A stretch of 64,000 nucleotides of DNA from Aeromonas schubertii. Lineage in GTDB: Bacteria > Pseudomonadota > Gammaproteobacteria > Enterobacterales > Aeromonadaceae. The notes under the pieces are model-generated. The model was given only the letters and a program-made list of their open reading frames with translations, made no database searches and was not told the origin of the DNA. The stretch spans positions 59,941 through 123,940 of the forward strand of contig NZ_CDDB01000074.1 of the NCBI RefSeq assembly GCF_000820105.1, written 5' to 3'. The translations under genes and the position numbers were made by a program. Numbering within the stretch: position 1 is the stretch's first letter; the number at the start of each line of letters is the position of its first letter. Shown piece after piece: positions 40,390-51,282 of the stretch.

Positions 40390-40928
40390 GCCTCACCTCC
40401 CTGATGTTCTTTCTGCTTGGGTACCGAGAGCACCTCGCCCGGTTTCTCCTCACGACCCAGATGCCAGGCGGTGACCAGACCGGCCAGCAGCAGGATGGAG
40501 GCGAGCTCGACCGCGATGACGTAGGGGCCGAACAGGCTGATCCCCACCTGCTTGGCGGTTACCTCCATGGTGCCGAGCTGACCCCCGGTCAGCCCCAGTA
40601 TGCCGTCGACCAGGAAGGCGAGCAGCAGCAGCGAGAGCAGGGCAGGTCCCACCCAGGTGGCGGGGGAGAGCCACTTCTTCTCCTGCTCCGAGGCCGAGCC
40701 CAGATTGAGCATCATCACCACGAAGACAAACAGCACCATGATGGCTCCGGCGTAGACGATCACCTGCATGGCACCGGCAAAGGCCGCCCCCAGCACGAAA
40801 AAGATGACCGCCACCGCGATGAGGGAGACGATCAGATTCAGCAGCGCATGCATGGGGTTGCTGGTGCTGATGACCCTCAGGGTGGCGTAGACGGCGACCA
40901 GGGCCGCCACGTAAAACAGCAGTTCCAT
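40386..40928 (-). CDS. nuoJ: NADH-quinone oxidoreductase subunit J
   Basis: This 180-residue membrane subunit with five helices includes the flexible '[19 protein letters not shown]' helix involved in coupling. A charged tail ([21 protein letters not shown]) ends the protein. It lies 9 bp after nuoI. Confidence 0.96.
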   Translation of the reverse strand: MELLFYVAALVAVYATLRVISTSNPMHALLNLIVSLIAVAVIFFVLGAAFAGAMQVIVYAGAIMVLFVFVVMMLNLGSASEQEKKWLSPATWVGPALLSLLLLAFLVDGILGLTGGQLGTMEVTAKQVGISLFGPYVIAVELASILLLAGLVTAWHLGREEKPGEVLSVPKQKEHQGGEA

Positions 40929-40937
40929 GGGCTCTCC

Positions 40938-41480
40938 TCAGGGCAGCAGACTCTTCACATCGATGGGCTTTGCCTCGTTCTCGGCCTCACCCTTGGGTTT
41001 GCCTTCGATGGCCATGCCGCTCATGCGGTAGAAGTTGTAGTCGGGATACTTGCCCGGTCCGCTGATGAGGAGATCCTCCTTCTCGTAGACCAGGTCCTGA
41101 CGGCGATACTCCCCCATCTCGAAGTCGGGGGTGAGCTGAATGGCCGTGGTGGGGCATGCCTCCTCGCACAGGCCGCAGAAGATGCAGCGGGAGAAGTTGA
41201 TGCGAAAGAACTCGGGATACCAGCGCCCGTCGTCGCGTTCGGACTTTTGCAGCGAGATGCAGCCCACCGGGCAGGCCACGGCGCAGAGGTTACAGGCCAC
41301 GCAGCGCTCGTCTCCGTCCGGATCACGGGTCAGCACGATGCGACCGCGATAGCGAGGGGGGAGTGGCACCGGCTGCTCCGGGTAACTCAGGGTCTCACGG
41401 GGGCGCCAGGCGTGGGAGAAGACCATGGCCAGGCTGCGGATCTGTGAGCCGACACCTTTGATAATACTGACTATTTTCAT
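40938..41480 (-). CDS. nuoI: NADH-quinone oxidoreductase subunit I
   Basis: This 180-residue peripheral subunit carries two [4Fe-4S] clusters (N6a, N6b): [12 protein letters not shown] and [15 protein letters not shown] 41480 gives the same length as E. coli NuoI; the frame is open further upstream into nuoH, but this part is unrelated. Confidence 0.97.
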   Translation of the reverse strand: MKIVSIIKGVGSQIRSLAMVFSHAWRPRETLSYPEQPVPLPPRYRGRIVLTRDPDGDERCVACNLCAVACPVGCISLQKSERDDGRWYPEFFRINFSRCIFCGLCEEACPTTAIQLTPDFEMGEYRRQDLVYEKEDLLISGPGKYPDYNFYRMSGMAIEGKPKGEAENEAKPIDVKSLLP

Positions 41481-41491
41481 CTCAAATCGCC

Positions 41492-42457
41492 TCAGCCATT
41501 GACCAGCACCAGAGCCCCGGTGACCAACATATTGATGAGGGTCAGGGGCAGACACACCTTCCAGCCAAACGACATCACCTGATCGAAGCGTGGTCTCGGC
41601 AGCGAGGCGCGCAGCAGGATAAAGAAGACGATGAAGCAGGCGGTTTTGCCGGCGAACCAGACCACGGGCGGGAGCCAGGGACCCTGCCAGCCCCCGAAGA
41701 AGAGGGTGACGATGAGCGACGAGACCAGCACTATGCCGATGTATTCCCCCACGAAGAAGAGCCCCCACTTCATACCGGCATATTCGATGTGATAGCCATC
41801 AGCCAGCTCCTGCTCTGCCTCCGGCTGATCGAACGGGTGACGGTGAGTGACCGCCACACCGGCGAACAGGAAGGTGATAAAGCCGAGGAACTGGGGAACG
41901 ACATTCCAGAGGTCGGCCTGGGCTTCGACGATGTCGCGCAGGTTGAAACTGCCCGCCTGAATCACTATTCCCATCAGGGAGAGACCCAGAAACACCTCGT
42001 AGGAGAGGGTCTGGGCCGAGGCGCGCAGGCTGCCGAGCAGGGAGTACTTGTTGTTGCTCGACCAGCCGGCGAACAGCACCGCATAGACTGCCATGCCGGC
42101 GATGGCCAGGATGTAGAGCAGCCCCACGTTGAGGTTGGAGACACCCCAGGTGGGGGTCACCGGCACCACGGCGAAGGCCAGGATAAAGGCGGTGAAGGCG
42201 ATGACCGGCGCCAGCACAAAGAGGCGGCGATCGGCGAAGGGGGGGATCCAGTCCTCCTTGAAGAACATCTTGATCATGTCGGCCAGTAGCTGCAACAGGC
42301 CGAAGGGGCCCACCCGGTTGGGGCCGTGGCGATCTTGCCACAGCCCCAGGAGGCGACGCTCGATGAAGCTCATGAAGGCACCGGCACCGATCACGGCAAT
42401 GAGGATCACCAGCGCCTTGCCCACCTCGATCAGCAGGTTCAGCATCTCGTCGCTCAT
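41492..42457 (-). CDS. nuoH: NADH-quinone oxidoreductase subunit H
   Basis: This 321-residue membrane subunit forms the quinone-chamber floor. '[24 protein letters not shown]' and '[23 protein letters not shown]' are diagnostic. It overlaps the nuoG end by 4 bp. Confidence 0.97.
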   Translation of the reverse strand: MSDEMLNLLIEVGKALVILIAVIGAGAFMSFIERRLLGLWQDRHGPNRVGPFGLLQLLADMIKMFFKEDWIPPFADRRLFVLAPVIAFTAFILAFAVVPVTPTWGVSNLNVGLLYILAIAGMAVYAVLFAGWSSNNKYSLLGSLRASAQTLSYEVFLGLSLMGIVIQAGSFNLRDIVEAQADLWNVVPQFLGFITFLFAGVAVTHRHPFDQPEAEQELADGYHIEYAGMKWGLFFVGEYIGIVLVSSLIVTLFFGGWQGPWLPPVVWFAGKTACFIVFFILLRASLPRPRFDQVMSFGWKVCLPLTLINMLVTGALVLVNG

Positions 42458-45177
42458 GCGATCGCCTCCTTGAGATCGGCCAGTACGGCGTGCTGCAGGG
42501 TGGTCGGCAAGCCCCCCATGCCAAGGGGCAGGCCGATAAGGCCTACCGGGAAGTGTTCACTCACCCGCACGGTAAACTGCCAGTGGCTGCCTCCCCAACT
42601 GAAGGCGATCTTCTGGCCCTCCTGCAAGGCGAGGCGGGTGGCGTCCGCGTGGCTCACCATCCCCTCCGGCCTGCCCATCCGCTGGCGGAAGACCGGGCTC
42701 TTGGCGGAGAGCTCCTCGCTACCGAAGAGCTGCGCCAGATTCACTACCGTCAGGCCTGAGGATGAGGCGGTGAAGGGGGCCGGGGCCTGGAACCAGGGCA
42801 GGTCACCCTCTGTGGCCTCGATCAGGCGACGGCCCGGGTCGCCGGCGCGCAGGTGGCCCCCCACCTCGTCTTGAAACTTGTTCCAGGCCGACGGTGAGTT
42901 CCAGCCCGGTGCCCAGGCGAACGGCACCTGGGCCAGGGGTTGCCGGGCGCCGGCGTAACCCTCCATGGAGAAGGCGAAGGGAGAGTCCTGATCCTGGGCA
43001 ACCCGAGGCTCATGCACGCTGCGATCGGCCAGCATGGAGGTGCGGCCGCTGTAGCGGTGTGGCTCGCGGGCCAGCTTCATGCCGCGGATACGCAGGCCGG
43101 CGTTGGGGGCCGGCTCCTTCATGGGGGCGAGCACGGGGAAGGCATGAATGCATGCCTCGCACACCTGGCTCCACTTGTCCCAGCGCGGTCCCATCCCCTG
43201 CAGGGCCCCCTCAAGGGCCCCGAGCCAGCGCCAGCTCTCTTGTACCAGCACGTCCGGGTGGTACCAGTGGGGATCGAACACCTGGAAGCTGCGCTGGGCG
43301 CGCCCCTCCATGTTGATCTGGGTGCCATCCCCCTCGGCAAAGGTGGTGGCCGGCAGGATCAGGTGAGCGCGGCGAGCCGTCTCTGTCTCCTGATGATCGA
43401 TGACGATCAACTCCTGCAACCCGCTACAGATGGCGTCGAGTCGTTGGCGCGGGGCGCGCCGATAGAGATCGTTCTCCATCACCAGCAGGGTTTGGCCCGG
43501 CTCGGCCTCGAGTCTGTTCAGGGCCTCCTCGAGGGGCATGCCACCGAGCATGGCCAGCCCCAGGGAGTTGACCTCGGCGCCGACCAGGGCCAGCTCGGCC
43601 TCTTGGCCACGCGCCTTGAGGGCGCGCGCCAGGTTGGCGGCAGCTTCGATAAGGGCCGGAGTATGCGCCTGGCTGCCGGCGATGATGAGGGGCTTCTTGG
43701 CCCCCGCCAGCAGGGTGGCCCACTGATGAGCCAGGAGAGCGGTTGCCTCATCCATGTCGATCACCGTCGGGGCGTCGTCACTGAGCTGCTGGGCGATGGC
43801 AAAGCCGAGACGGGCCTGATCGACCGGTGCTCCGTACCAGGTGGCTTCGGCCACGTCGTCGAGTCGGCCGGGATGGGTGCCGGTGATGAGCAGGGGCCAA
43901 CGGTCGAACTGCCCCAGGGTTGCGACGGCGGCCACTTGCCACTCGTCGACCTTCATGGCGCGGGCCTTGGCGCGGGCCTTGCCCTTGACTGCCTGGCGCA
44001 GGGCCAGGGCGATGCGGGCGGCGGTTTGGGTCACATCCTCGCCGAGGATCAGGATGGCGTCGGCCTCCTCCATGTCGCGCAGGCTGGGGGTGCGTACCCC
44101 CCCCTCTTGCAGCACTCTGCGCATCAGGGTGAGGCACTCCCACTCGCGGTGTTCGATACCGCAGGAGAAATTCTCTGCGCCCACCAGCTCGCGCAGGGCG
44201 AAGTTACTCTCCAGACTGGCGCGTGGAGAGCCGATACCGATGACACCACGGCCGGCGCGCAGGGCGTCGGCGGCGCGGTTGATTCCCCCCTCGCGGGTGA
44301 TGCTGATGCTGTTGTCACCCTCGCGCAGCAGGGGCTGCATGGGGCGCTCCTCCAGATTGACCCAGCCATAGCCGAAGCGGCCCCGGTCGCACAGGAAGTA
44401 GTGGTTGATGGCGCCGTGGTAGCGGTTTTCGATGCGGCGCAGCTCGCCGTAGCGCTCACCCGGGCTGATGTTGCAGCCGACCGAGCACTGCTGGCAGATG
44501 CTGGGGGCAAACTGCATGTCCCACTTGCGGTTGAAGCGCACGGAGTGAGTCTTGTCGGTGAAGACGCCGGTGGGGCACACCTCGACCAGGTTACCGGAAA
44601 ACTCGCTCTCCAGAGTGCCGCTCTCGACCCGACCGAAGTAGACGTTGTCGTGGGCACCGTAGACCCCGAGATCCTCGCCGCCGGCATAATCCTTGTAGTA
44701 GCGCACGCAGCGATAGCAGGCGATGCAGCGGTTCATCTCGTGGGCCACGAAGGGGCCGAGATCCTGATTCTGGTGGGTGCGCTTGGTGAAGCGATAGCGG
44801 CGGCTGTTGTGACCCGTCATCACCGTCATGTCCTGCAGGTGGCAGGCGCCCCCCTCCTCACACACCGGACAGTCGTGGGGGTGATTGGTCATCAACCACT
44901 CCACCACACTCTTGCGAAACTCGACCGCCTCTTCGTCTTCGATGGCGATAAAGGTGCCGTCGCTCGCTGGTGTCATACAGGACATGACCAGCCGGCCGCG
45001 CTTGTCGTCGGCATTCTGATACTGCTTGACCGCACACTGGCGGCAGGCACCGACGCTGCCAAGCGCCGGGTGCCAACAGAAATAGGGGATATCCAGGCCA
45101 AGGGAGAGACAGGCCTGCAGCAGGTTATCGGCCCCGTCGACTTCATACTCTTTGCCATCAACATGAATGGTTGCCAT
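42454..45177 (-). CDS. nuoG: NADH-quinone oxidoreductase subunit G
   Basis: This 907-residue peripheral subunit has an N-terminal [2Fe-2S] ferredoxin domain (C34 region, [15 protein letters not shown]), a HxxxCxxCxxC-type site ([15 protein letters not shown]), a [4Fe-4S] site ([13 protein letters not shown]), the extra cluster motif CQQCSVGC and a molybdopterin-oxidoreductase-like domain that follows. Length matches E. coli (908). The gap to nuoF is 33 bp. Confidence 0.97.
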   Translation of the reverse strand: MATIHVDGKEYEVDGADNLLQACLSLGLDIPYFCWHPALGSVGACRQCAVKQYQNADDKRGRLVMSCMTPASDGTFIAIEDEEAVEFRKSVVEWLMTNHPHDCPVCEEGGACHLQDMTVMTGHNSRRYRFTKRTHQNQDLGPFVAHEMNRCIACYRCVRYYKDYAGGEDLGVYGAHDNVYFGRVESGTLESEFSGNLVEVCPTGVFTDKTHSVRFNRKWDMQFAPSICQQCSVGCNISPGERYGELRRIENRYHGAINHYFLCDRGRFGYGWVNLEERPMQPLLREGDNSISITREGGINRAADALRAGRGVIGIGSPRASLESNFALRELVGAENFSCGIEHREWECLTLMRRVLQEGGVRTPSLRDMEEADAILILGEDVTQTAARIALALRQAVKGKARAKARAMKVDEWQVAAVATLGQFDRWPLLITGTHPGRLDDVAEATWYGAPVDQARLGFAIAQQLSDDAPTVIDMDEATALLAHQWATLLAGAKKPLIIAGSQAHTPALIEAAANLARALKARGQEAELALVGAEVNSLGLAMLGGMPLEEALNRLEAEPGQTLLVMENDLYRRAPRQRLDAICSGLQELIVIDHQETETARRAHLILPATTFAEGDGTQINMEGRAQRSFQVFDPHWYHPDVLVQESWRWLGALEGALQGMGPRWDKWSQVCEACIHAFPVLAPMKEPAPNAGLRIRGMKLAREPHRYSGRTSMLADRSVHEPRVAQDQDSPFAFSMEGYAGARQPLAQVPFAWAPGWNSPSAWNKFQDEVGGHLRAGDPGRRLIEATEGDLPWFQAPAPFTASSSGLTVVNLAQLFGSEELSAKSPVFRQRMGRPEGMVSHADATRLALQEGQKIAFSWGGSHWQFTVRVSEHFPVGLIGLPLGMGGLPTTLQHAVLADLKEAIA

Positions 45178-45210
45178 ACAGCATCTTTCCTTCGCAACAG
45201 ATCGCCGCGT

Positions 45211-46581
45211 CTACGACCAGCGCTGGTTCAGCAGATTGGGCTGCACGCCCTTGATTGCCTTGCGGTTATCGCCCGCGCCCTTGATCCCGGCCTCGAACTC
45301 CGGGCGGAAATATTTGATGGCGCTGGCGAGCGGCTCTACCGCCCCCGGCGCGTGAGCGCAGAAGGTCTTGCCCGGACCGAGTTGGCGGCAGAGCTGCTCC
45401 AGGGTCTCGAGATCCCCAAGCTCCCCGTCACCACGCTCGATGGCGCGCAGCAGCTTGACGCTCCAGGGCAGGCCATCGCGACAGGGGGTGCACCAACCGC
45501 ACGACTCGCGGGCGAAGAACTCCTCCATATTGCGCAGCAGGCTCACCATGCTGATGCGGTCATCCACCGCCATGGCGAGGCCGGTCCCCATCCGGGTGCC
45601 CACCTTGCCGATACCGGCCGTGTACATCTGGGCGTCGAGGTGTTCGGGTAGCAGGAAGCCGGTACCGGCGCCGCCCGGCTGCCAGGCCTTGAGGGTGTAA
45701 CCGTCGCGCATGCCGCCGGCATACTCCTCGAACAGTTCCCGGGCCGTGATGCCGAAGGGGAGCTCCCACAGGCCCGGATTTTTGACCTTGCCCGAGAAGC
45801 CCATCAGCTTGGTGCCGTGATCTTCCGAGCCGGGCAGGGCCAGCCCCTGATACCAGCTCACCCCGTTGCCGATGATGGCCGGCACGTTGCACAGGGTTTC
45901 GACGTTGTTGACGCAGGTGGGCTTGCCCCAGACCCCGGAGACGGCGGGGAAGGGGGGCTTGGCTCGCGGGTTGGCGCGGCGTCCCTCCAGAGAGTTGATG
46001 AGCGCCGTCTCCTCGCCACAGATGTAGCGGCCGGCGCCGGTGTGGACGAACAGCTCGAAGTCAAAGCCCGAACCCAGAATGTTCTTGCCGAGCAGGCCGG
46101 CGGCCCTGGCCTCTTCCACGGCACGGCGCAGGTTGGTCGCCGCGTCGACGTATTCGCCGCGCAGGAAGATGTAGCCACGGTAGGCCTTCAGTGCCCGGGC
46201 CGAGATGAGCATCCCCTCGATAAGCAGGTGGGGCAGCTGTTCCATCAGCAGCCTGTCCTTCCAGGTGTTGGGCTCCATCTCGTCGGCGTTGCATAGCAGG
46301 TAACGGATGTTCATGCTCTCGTCTTTGGGCATCAGGCCCCACTTCACCCCGGTGGGGAAGCCCGCCCCGCCGCGCCCCTTGAGGCCGGCATCCTTGACGG
46401 TGGTGACTATCTCGTCCGGCGTCATCTGGCCGAGGGCCTTGCGAGCGGCCTCATAGCCCTGCTTGGCCCGGTATTCGTCCAGCCAGACCGGTGCGCCGTC
46501 GTCGCGCAGGCGCCAGGTGAGCGGGTGAGTCTCGGCGGCCCGGGCGATCAGATTGGCGGTGCCAAAAGAGGTCAATCTCAT
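45211..46581 (-). CDS. nuoF: NADH-quinone oxidoreductase subunit F
   Basis: This 456-residue NADH- and FMN-binding subunit has [12 protein letters not shown] (NADH/FMN loop), [14 protein letters not shown] and the N3 [4Fe-4S] motif [15 protein letters not shown] 46581 overlaps the nuoE stop as ATGA. Earlier in-frame codons lie inside nuoE and were rejected. Confidence 0.97.
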   Translation of the reverse strand: MRLTSFGTANLIARAAETHPLTWRLRDDGAPVWLDEYRAKQGYEAARKALGQMTPDEIVTTVKDAGLKGRGGAGFPTGVKWGLMPKDESMNIRYLLCNADEMEPNTWKDRLLMEQLPHLLIEGMLISARALKAYRGYIFLRGEYVDAATNLRRAVEEARAAGLLGKNILGSGFDFELFVHTGAGRYICGEETALINSLEGRRANPRAKPPFPAVSGVWGKPTCVNNVETLCNVPAIIGNGVSWYQGLALPGSEDHGTKLMGFSGKVKNPGLWELPFGITARELFEEYAGGMRDGYTLKAWQPGGAGTGFLLPEHLDAQMYTAGIGKVGTRMGTGLAMAVDDRISMVSLLRNMEEFFARESCGWCTPCRDGLPWSVKLLRAIERGDGELGDLETLEQLCRQLGPGKTFCAHAPGAVEPLASAIKYFRPEFEAGIKGAGDNRKAIKGVQPNLLNQRWS

Positions 46582-47114
46582 GGGTAGTTCTCCAGGGTCT
46601 GGCGCAGGGCCTCGCCATCGAGACCACCAAAGGTGTCGTCGTCGATCATCATGGCCGGCCCCTTGTCGCAGTTGCCCAGACAACAGACGGGGAGCAGGGT
46701 GAAGCGGCCGTCCTCTGTGGTCTGGCCGGGTGCGATACCGATGTGCTCCTTGAGGGTGGCCAAGACCCCCTCGTGACCGTTGATGTAGCAGACCATGCTG
46801 TCGCACACCCGGATGATGTGGCGCCCCACTGGCTGGCGGAAGATCTGGCTGTAGAAGGTGGCAACTCCTTCCACGTCGCTGGCGGGGATCCCCAGCTCGG
46901 CGGCGATGGCGGGAATGGCACCGTCAGGCACCCAGCCACGAGCCTGCTGCACTATCTTGAGGGCCTCGATGCTGGCGGCGCGGGGATCCTCGTAGTGGTG
47001 TTTCTCGTGGGTGATGGCGTCACGCTCGGCGTCGGTGAGGGCAAAGCCCCCCGCGCATCCCGGTGCGTCTTGTTGTAATGCGCCTTTCTGGCACTGACAT
47101 TGCTGGTGGCTCAT
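46578..47114 (-). CDS. nuoE: NADH-quinone oxidoreductase subunit E, Cys-rich N-terminus
   Basis: This 178-residue thioredoxin-like subunit with [2Fe-2S] cluster N1a has ligands in CDSMVC and CCLGNC. It is about 12 residues longer than E. coli NuoE (166), and the extra N-terminus holds Cys6, Cys8 and Cys20, which the family does not need. The start ATG 47114 is the first available one in this frame next to nuoCD. Confidence 0.95.
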   Translation of the reverse strand: MSHQQCQCQKGALQQDAPGCAGGFALTDAERDAITHEKHHYEDPRAASIEALKIVQQARGWVPDGAIPAIAAELGIPASDVEGVATFYSQIFRQPVGRHIIRVCDSMVCYINGHEGVLATLKEHIGIAPGQTTEDGRFTLLPVCCLGNCDKGPAMMIDDDTFGGLDGEALRQTLENYP

Positions 47115-47117
47115 GGC

Positions 47118-48923
47118 TTAGCGATCCACATCCGACATAACGAAATCGATACTGCCCAGATAGACGATGAGATCCGACACCATCTGGCCGCGGATCACCG
47201 AGGGGATCTGCTGCAGGTGGGCGAAACTCGGGGTCCGGATCCGGGTGCGATAGCTCATGGTGGAGCCGTCACTGGTCAGGTAGTAGCTGTTGACGCCCTT
47301 GGTCGCCTCGATCATCTGGAACGACTCGGCGGCTGGCATCACGGGCCCCCACGACACCTGCAGGAAGTGGTTGATGAGGGTCTCGATGTGCTGCAGGGTG
47401 CGCTCTTTGGGTGGTGGCGTGGTGAGCGGGTGATCCGCCTTGAAGGGCCCCTCGGGCATGTGCTCGAGGCATTGGGCTATGATACGCATGCTCTGGCGCA
47501 TCTCCTCGAGGCGCACCATGGCGCGATCATAGGCGTCACCGTTGGCGCCTACCGGTACCTCGAACTCGAACTGGTCATAGCCCGAATAGGGGCGCCATTT
47601 GCGGATATCGAAGTTGAGGCCGGTGGCGCGCAGGCCGCCCCCTGTGGTCCCCCAGGCCAGCGCCTGCGAGGTCGAGTAGGCGGCGACGCCAATGGTGCGC
47701 CCTTTCAGGATGCTGTTGCGCATGGCCGCCTTCTCGTACTCCATCAGGCGCTTGGGCAGCCAGTCGAGCAGGTTCTCCTTGATGAGCTGACGCCACCCTT
47801 GCGGCAAATCGTGAGCCACGCCGCCGATGCGGAACCAGGCCGGGTGCATGCGGGCCCCGGTGATCGCCTCGATGATGTTGTAGATGCGTTGCCGGTCGGT
47901 GAAGGTGAAGAAGACCGGGGTCATGGCGCCCACGTCCTGAATATAGGTGCCGATAAAGAGCAGGTGGCTCTGGATGCGGAACAGCTCTGCCAGCATCACC
48001 CGGATCATGTCGACCCGCTGGGGCACCTTGATGCCTGCCAGCTTCTCGACCGCCAGCACATAGGGGAGGTTGTTCATCACTCCGCCCAGGTATTCGACCC
48101 GGTCTGTGTAGGGGATGTAGCTGTGCCAGGACTGACGTTCCCCCATCTTCTCGGCGCCGCGATGGTGATAACCGATGTCGGGCACACAGTTGAGGATCTC
48201 TTCTCCATCGAGCTGCAACACCAGGCGAAATGCCCCGTGTGCCGACGGGTGGTTGGGGCCGAGGTTCAAGAACATATAGTCCTCGTTGGCATTGCCCCGC
48301 CGCAGCCCCCACTCTTCCGGTTTGAACAGCAGGTTCTCCTGCTCCATGTCCTGCTTGGCGGCATCGAGCATGAAGGGATCGAACTCGGTGGCCCGCGCCG
48401 GATAATCCTTGCGCAATGGGTGTCCCTGCCAGCTGCGCGGCATCATGATGCGGGTCAGGTGGGGGTGACCGTTGAAGGTGATGCCGAGCAGATCCCACAC
48501 CTCGCGTTCATACCAGTTGGCGTTGGGATAGAGAGCGGTGGCGCTCGGCAGGGTGAGGTCCCCCTCCTGCAGGGGCACCTTCAGCATCAGGTCACTGTTT
48601 CTGTCGATGGAGAGCAGGTGGTAGAAGACGGTGAAATCCGAGGGGGGGAGCCCCTCGCGATGGCTGCGCATCCGCTCGTCGACTCCGTGCAGATCGTAGA
48701 GCATCACGAATGGCTTGGGTTGCTGGCGCACGAAGCGCAGCACATCCAGCAGCAACTCTCTGGGTAGCCAGAGTACGGGGATGCCGGTACGGGTGGTCTG
48801 CAGGGTAAAGGGGTCGCTCCCGAAATGGGCGAACAGCTCGCCGACGATGGGGGCTTGCGCCTGGTCGCCCGGTTGCCACCGGGCCATCTCGGCATTGGTC
48901 GGAAACTCGTTGGTCAGTCGCAT
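47118..48923 (-). CDS. nuoCD: NADH-quinone oxidoreductase fused subunit C/D
   Basis: This 601-residue fusion has an N-terminal NuoC domain (about 1-190; '[25 protein letters not shown]') and a C-terminal NuoD domain related to [NiFe] hydrogenase large subunits ('[22 protein letters not shown]'). NuoD forms the quinone-binding site with NuoB. The fusion is usual in enteric-type gammaproteobacteria. It starts one base after the nuoB stop. Confidence 0.97.
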   Translation of the reverse strand: MRLTNEFPTNAEMARWQPGDQAQAPIVGELFAHFGSDPFTLQTTRTGIPVLWLPRELLLDVLRFVRQQPKPFVMLYDLHGVDERMRSHREGLPPSDFTVFYHLLSIDRNSDLMLKVPLQEGDLTLPSATALYPNANWYEREVWDLLGITFNGHPHLTRIMMPRSWQGHPLRKDYPARATEFDPFMLDAAKQDMEQENLLFKPEEWGLRRGNANEDYMFLNLGPNHPSAHGAFRLVLQLDGEEILNCVPDIGYHHRGAEKMGERQSWHSYIPYTDRVEYLGGVMNNLPYVLAVEKLAGIKVPQRVDMIRVMLAELFRIQSHLLFIGTYIQDVGAMTPVFFTFTDRQRIYNIIEAITGARMHPAWFRIGGVAHDLPQGWRQLIKENLLDWLPKRLMEYEKAAMRNSILKGRTIGVAAYSTSQALAWGTTGGGLRATGLNFDIRKWRPYSGYDQFEFEVPVGANGDAYDRAMVRLEEMRQSMRIIAQCLEHMPEGPFKADHPLTTPPPKERTLQHIETLINHFLQVSWGPVMPAAESFQMIEATKGVNSYYLTSDGSTMSYRTRIRTPSFAHLQQIPSVIRGQMVSDLIVYLGSIDFVMSDVDR

Positions 48924-48924
48924 A

Positions 48925-49599
48925 TCAGCTCTCGTCCGGGGTCCGCAGGTTCTTGACGGCGATCCGCTCGCCCCGCTTGCGCTCTTTCATCGCCTCCAGC
49001 TGAGGGCGGTAGATGCCCTGATCCCCCGCCACCCAGGAGAGGGGGCGGCGCTCCTTGCCGATAGAGTCCTGCAACAGCATCAGGGCCTCGAGGAAGGCCT
49101 CGGGACGGGGCGGGCAGCCCGGAATATAGACGTCGACCGGCAGAAACTTGTCGACCCCCTGCACCACAGAGTAGATGTCGTACATGCCGCCCGAGTTGGC
49201 ACAGGCGCCCATGGAGATGACCCACTTGGGTTCGAGCAGTTGCTCATAGAGGCGCTGGATGACGGGCGCCATCTTGATGAAGGGGGTACCGGCGATCACC
49301 ATGAAGTCCGCCTGACGGGGTGATGCCCGGATGACCTCGGCGCCGAATCGGGCCACGTCGTGGGGGGAGGTGAAGGCGGTACACATCTCCACATAGCAGC
49401 AGGAGATGCCGAAGTTATAGGGCCAGAGGGAGTTCTTGCGGCCCCAGTTCACCGCGTCGTGCAATACCTCTTCCACCCGTCCGAGCAGTATGCCGCGTTC
49501 GGCACTCTGGGCCAGAGGGTCAGCGACCGTCTGGCGCTGCTCTTGGGGGTAACGCTCCAGAGGGGCGTCGGGATCGATCCGGGTCAGGGTGTACTTCAT
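48925..49599 (-). CDS. nuoB: NADH-quinone oxidoreductase subunit B
   Basis: This 224-residue subunit carries cluster N2 next to quinone. The cysteine motif ISCCYVEM with later GACANSGG and PGCPPRPEA is complete. It follows nuoA by 20 bp. Confidence 0.97.
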   Translation of the reverse strand: MKYTLTRIDPDAPLERYPQEQRQTVADPLAQSAERGILLGRVEEVLHDAVNWGRKNSLWPYNFGISCCYVEMCTAFTSPHDVARFGAEVIRASPRQADFMVIAGTPFIKMAPVIQRLYEQLLEPKWVISMGACANSGGMYDIYSVVQGVDKFLPVDVYIPGCPPRPEAFLEALMLLQDSIGKERRPLSWVAGDQGIYRPQLEAMKERKRGERIAVKNLRTPDES

Positions 49600-49619
49600 G
49601 AGCAGACCTCAAAGACGGG

Positions 49620-50021
49620 TTAGTCCTGTTGCTGGTTGAGGGGTTTCTTGCCGGGGGACCAGTCGAGGGCGCCGATACGCCACAAATAGAGGAGACCGAC
49701 CAGCAGCAGCACGATGAAAATGGCGGCTTCGATAAAGCCGACCCAGCCGGTCTCTCGCACCGAGACAGCCCATGCGAAGAGGTAGAGGGCCTCGACATCG
49801 AAGATGACGAAAAACATGGCGACGAGATAAAACTTTGCCGAGAAGCGCAGGCGGGCATTACCGACCGATTCCACACCCGACTCGAAGGGCTTGTTCTTGG
49901 CACGTCCCCGGGCTCGCCCTCCCAGAAAGGCGGCCAGCCCTATCATGGTGAAGCAGATGGCAAAGGCGGCGATCACATAGACGGTGAAGGCCCAATGCTC
50001 TGGAATGACTCCTGAAAACAT
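49620..50021 (-). CDS. nuoA: NADH-quinone oxidoreductase subunit A
   Basis: This 133-residue three-helix subunit has the [37 protein letters not shown] signature region (about 46-82). It is the first gene of the fourteen-subunit operon; TAGGG lies upstream of ATG 50021. The promoter should lie in 50022-50347. Confidence 0.96.
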   Translation of the reverse strand: MFSGVIPEHWAFTVYVIAAFAICFTMIGLAAFLGGRARGRAKNKPFESGVESVGNARLRFSAKFYLVAMFFVIFDVEALYLFAWAVSVRETGWVGFIEAAIFIVLLLVGLLYLWRIGALDWSPGKKPLNQQQD

Positions 50022-50347
50022 AGGTGTTGTTCCCTACCGAGAGAAAAACGGCAGTAACAATGATGTCATTTTATTCAGAGGCTTGGTAGGTGAAAGTGAA
50101 TCTAATGTTTTGTTTTTTAATTAATCGTTTCTTTTGTTGCGTGCATTTTCACAAATGAAAATGAGAGTGTATTTTATTTGTTCAGGATCCTCTGGCATTG
50201 GACACGCCTTGTCATAGACATGCTCTTTTTAGCGGGTGCGCTTGGCGTCAGTGAGCTTCTGGTAGTCCAGATCAATGATTGGAGGCCTGGGGGAACCACA
50301 ATAGCGAGATTGTAATGGTGGAATCGTGGCCTAACGGAAGGTGGTTA
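50022..50347. other. Divergent intergenic region, nuo promoter region
   Basis: This 326-bp gene-free stretch is AT-rich near nuoA (50090-50180) in contrast to its surroundings. It must hold the minus-strand nuo promoter and the plus-strand start of the small lipoprotein unit. I see no promoter pair good enough to assign, no tRNA and no strong terminator. Confidence 0.6.
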
Positions 50348-50569
50348 ATGAAACATTGGATCATCAGTGGATTGTTGTTATCGCTATCCGGTTGTGGTGT
50401 GACACCGGAGAGGGAGCCTCGCATCGACGACCCCGATGCCTGGCGAGCGCTTTGTCGGGATGGCACCCGGATTCGGGCCGCACGCGAAGAGGGGATGTGC
50501 GATCGCCATGGAGGGGTCTCGTTGTGGTTGAACCGGGCCAGAGAGTCAGCAGATGTAAATGTGGAATAA
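50348..50569 (+). CDS. Small lipoprotein, DUF3761-like
   Basis: This 73-residue predicted lipoprotein has signal peptide and lipobox LSGC with Cys16 as anchor. The mature part holds CRDGT, a basic linker, then MCDRHGGVSLWL, which resembles the DUF3761 pattern (C.DG....C..HGGV..WL). GGAAGG precedes ATG 50348; an upstream in-frame start at 50279 would hide the signal peptide. Function is unknown. Confidence 0.72.
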   Translation: MKHWIISGLLLSLSGCGVTPEREPRIDDPDAWRALCRDGTRIRAAREEGMCDRHGGVSLWLNRARESADVNVE

Positions 50570-50719
50570 TGACGGTGTTTCTGTCTATTCCTCGCCCTTA
50601 ATTGTTAGAAAGTGTGTTTTGTGCTGTCAGTCACCAAATTGTTACATTTTTGTTCATGTTGGACTCAGAAATCCGTCACCATACTGAGGTAACAGTTAGA
50701 TTGAGACGGAGACGAGGAC

Positions 50720-51034
50720 ATGACGCACAGTGTCGGGCTCTCCATCTTGTGGGGGCTGGCCAGTTTTGGACTGCATGGTGAGTTTGTGGCCAGCCGCGAG
50801 GGAGAGCGCCGTCATTGGCCTGCCTCGAAGCTCGAGATGGAGGGGATGGTGATTGCCCCCCTCAAAGAGGGGCGCTGGCTGTTTGACGATGGCACGCGCA
50901 GTGTGGTGCTGCTAATGCCTGATGGCGTTACCCCCCCGGTGGGGCATCCTGTCGCCCTGAAGGGCAGGGCCTGCCAGTTGGCGGGGGATGACTGCCTGCT
51001 GGTCGAGCAGCTCGATGGCAAGCCGCTTGCCTGA
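50720..51034 (+). CDS. Hypothetical protein, 104 aa
   Basis: I do not recognise a family. The first 20 residues are mildly hydrophobic and could be a weak signal sequence. The remaining part (about 38-100) looks like a small beta-barrel: 'EGMVIAPLKEGRWLFDDGTRSVVLL...GHPVALKGRACQL' has the spacing of an OB-fold. Two cysteines (CQLAGDDC) could form a disulfide if exported. CGAGGAC precedes the ATG. No terminator follows until 51240. Confidence 0.6.
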   Translation: MTHSVGLSILWGLASFGLHGEFVASREGERRHWPASKLEMEGMVIAPLKEGRWLFDDGTRSVVLLMPDGVTPPVGHPVALKGRACQLAGDDCLLVEQLDGKPLA

Positions 51035-51171
51035 CCAGGGCGCCGCGCAACCGTGTGTGGCGCTGGATGACGTTCTCATGGGCCTTTGTTTGCAGAGTGA
51101 GAGCTTGCTCTCAAAGCCGGAAGATTTCACTGTGTAAAACGTTTGCTTCAGGTTAGTCTCACAGTGCCAGT

Positions 51172-51276
51172 TTAGAAGGTGACCCCCTTCTAATTGTTTC
51201 TTGCGATGAGAAATCGCAATTCCGTAGCACCTATTTTTAAGGCCCGTTATCCTCTGGATAGTGGGCCTCGTTTTTT
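51172..51276 (+). ncRNA. Candidate small RNA with three hairpins and U-tail
   Basis: Three consecutive structures are seen on the plus strand. Hairpin 1: TTAGAAGG/CCTTCTAA with a 6-base loop (51172-51193). Hairpin 2: TTGCGAT/ATCGCAA with loop GAGAA (51201-51219). Then an unpaired, U-rich stretch (51220-51239) and a terminator hairpin from 51240 with two stacked stems followed by TTTTTT (51271-51276). No open reading frame fits. It lies 137 bp past the gene at 50720 and convergent to dnaC. It could be an independent Hfq-type sRNA or be released from the 3' UTR of 50720. No convincing promoter was found, so the 5' end is uncertain. I do not recognise it as a named sRNA. Confidence 0.5.
51240..51276 (+). 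terminator. Rho-independent terminator, end of candidate sRNA
   Basis: AGGCCC pairs with GGGCCT around an inner TATCC/GGATA stem, followed by CGTTTTTT. It has a T tail only on the plus strand. Confidence 0.85.
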
Positions 51277-51282
51277 GTGGCG

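Noticed and set aside
42940-45651. A 900-codon open frame antisense to nuoG
   Set aside because: Same antisense GC-bias artefact; nuoG is certain from its iron-sulfur motifs and operon position.
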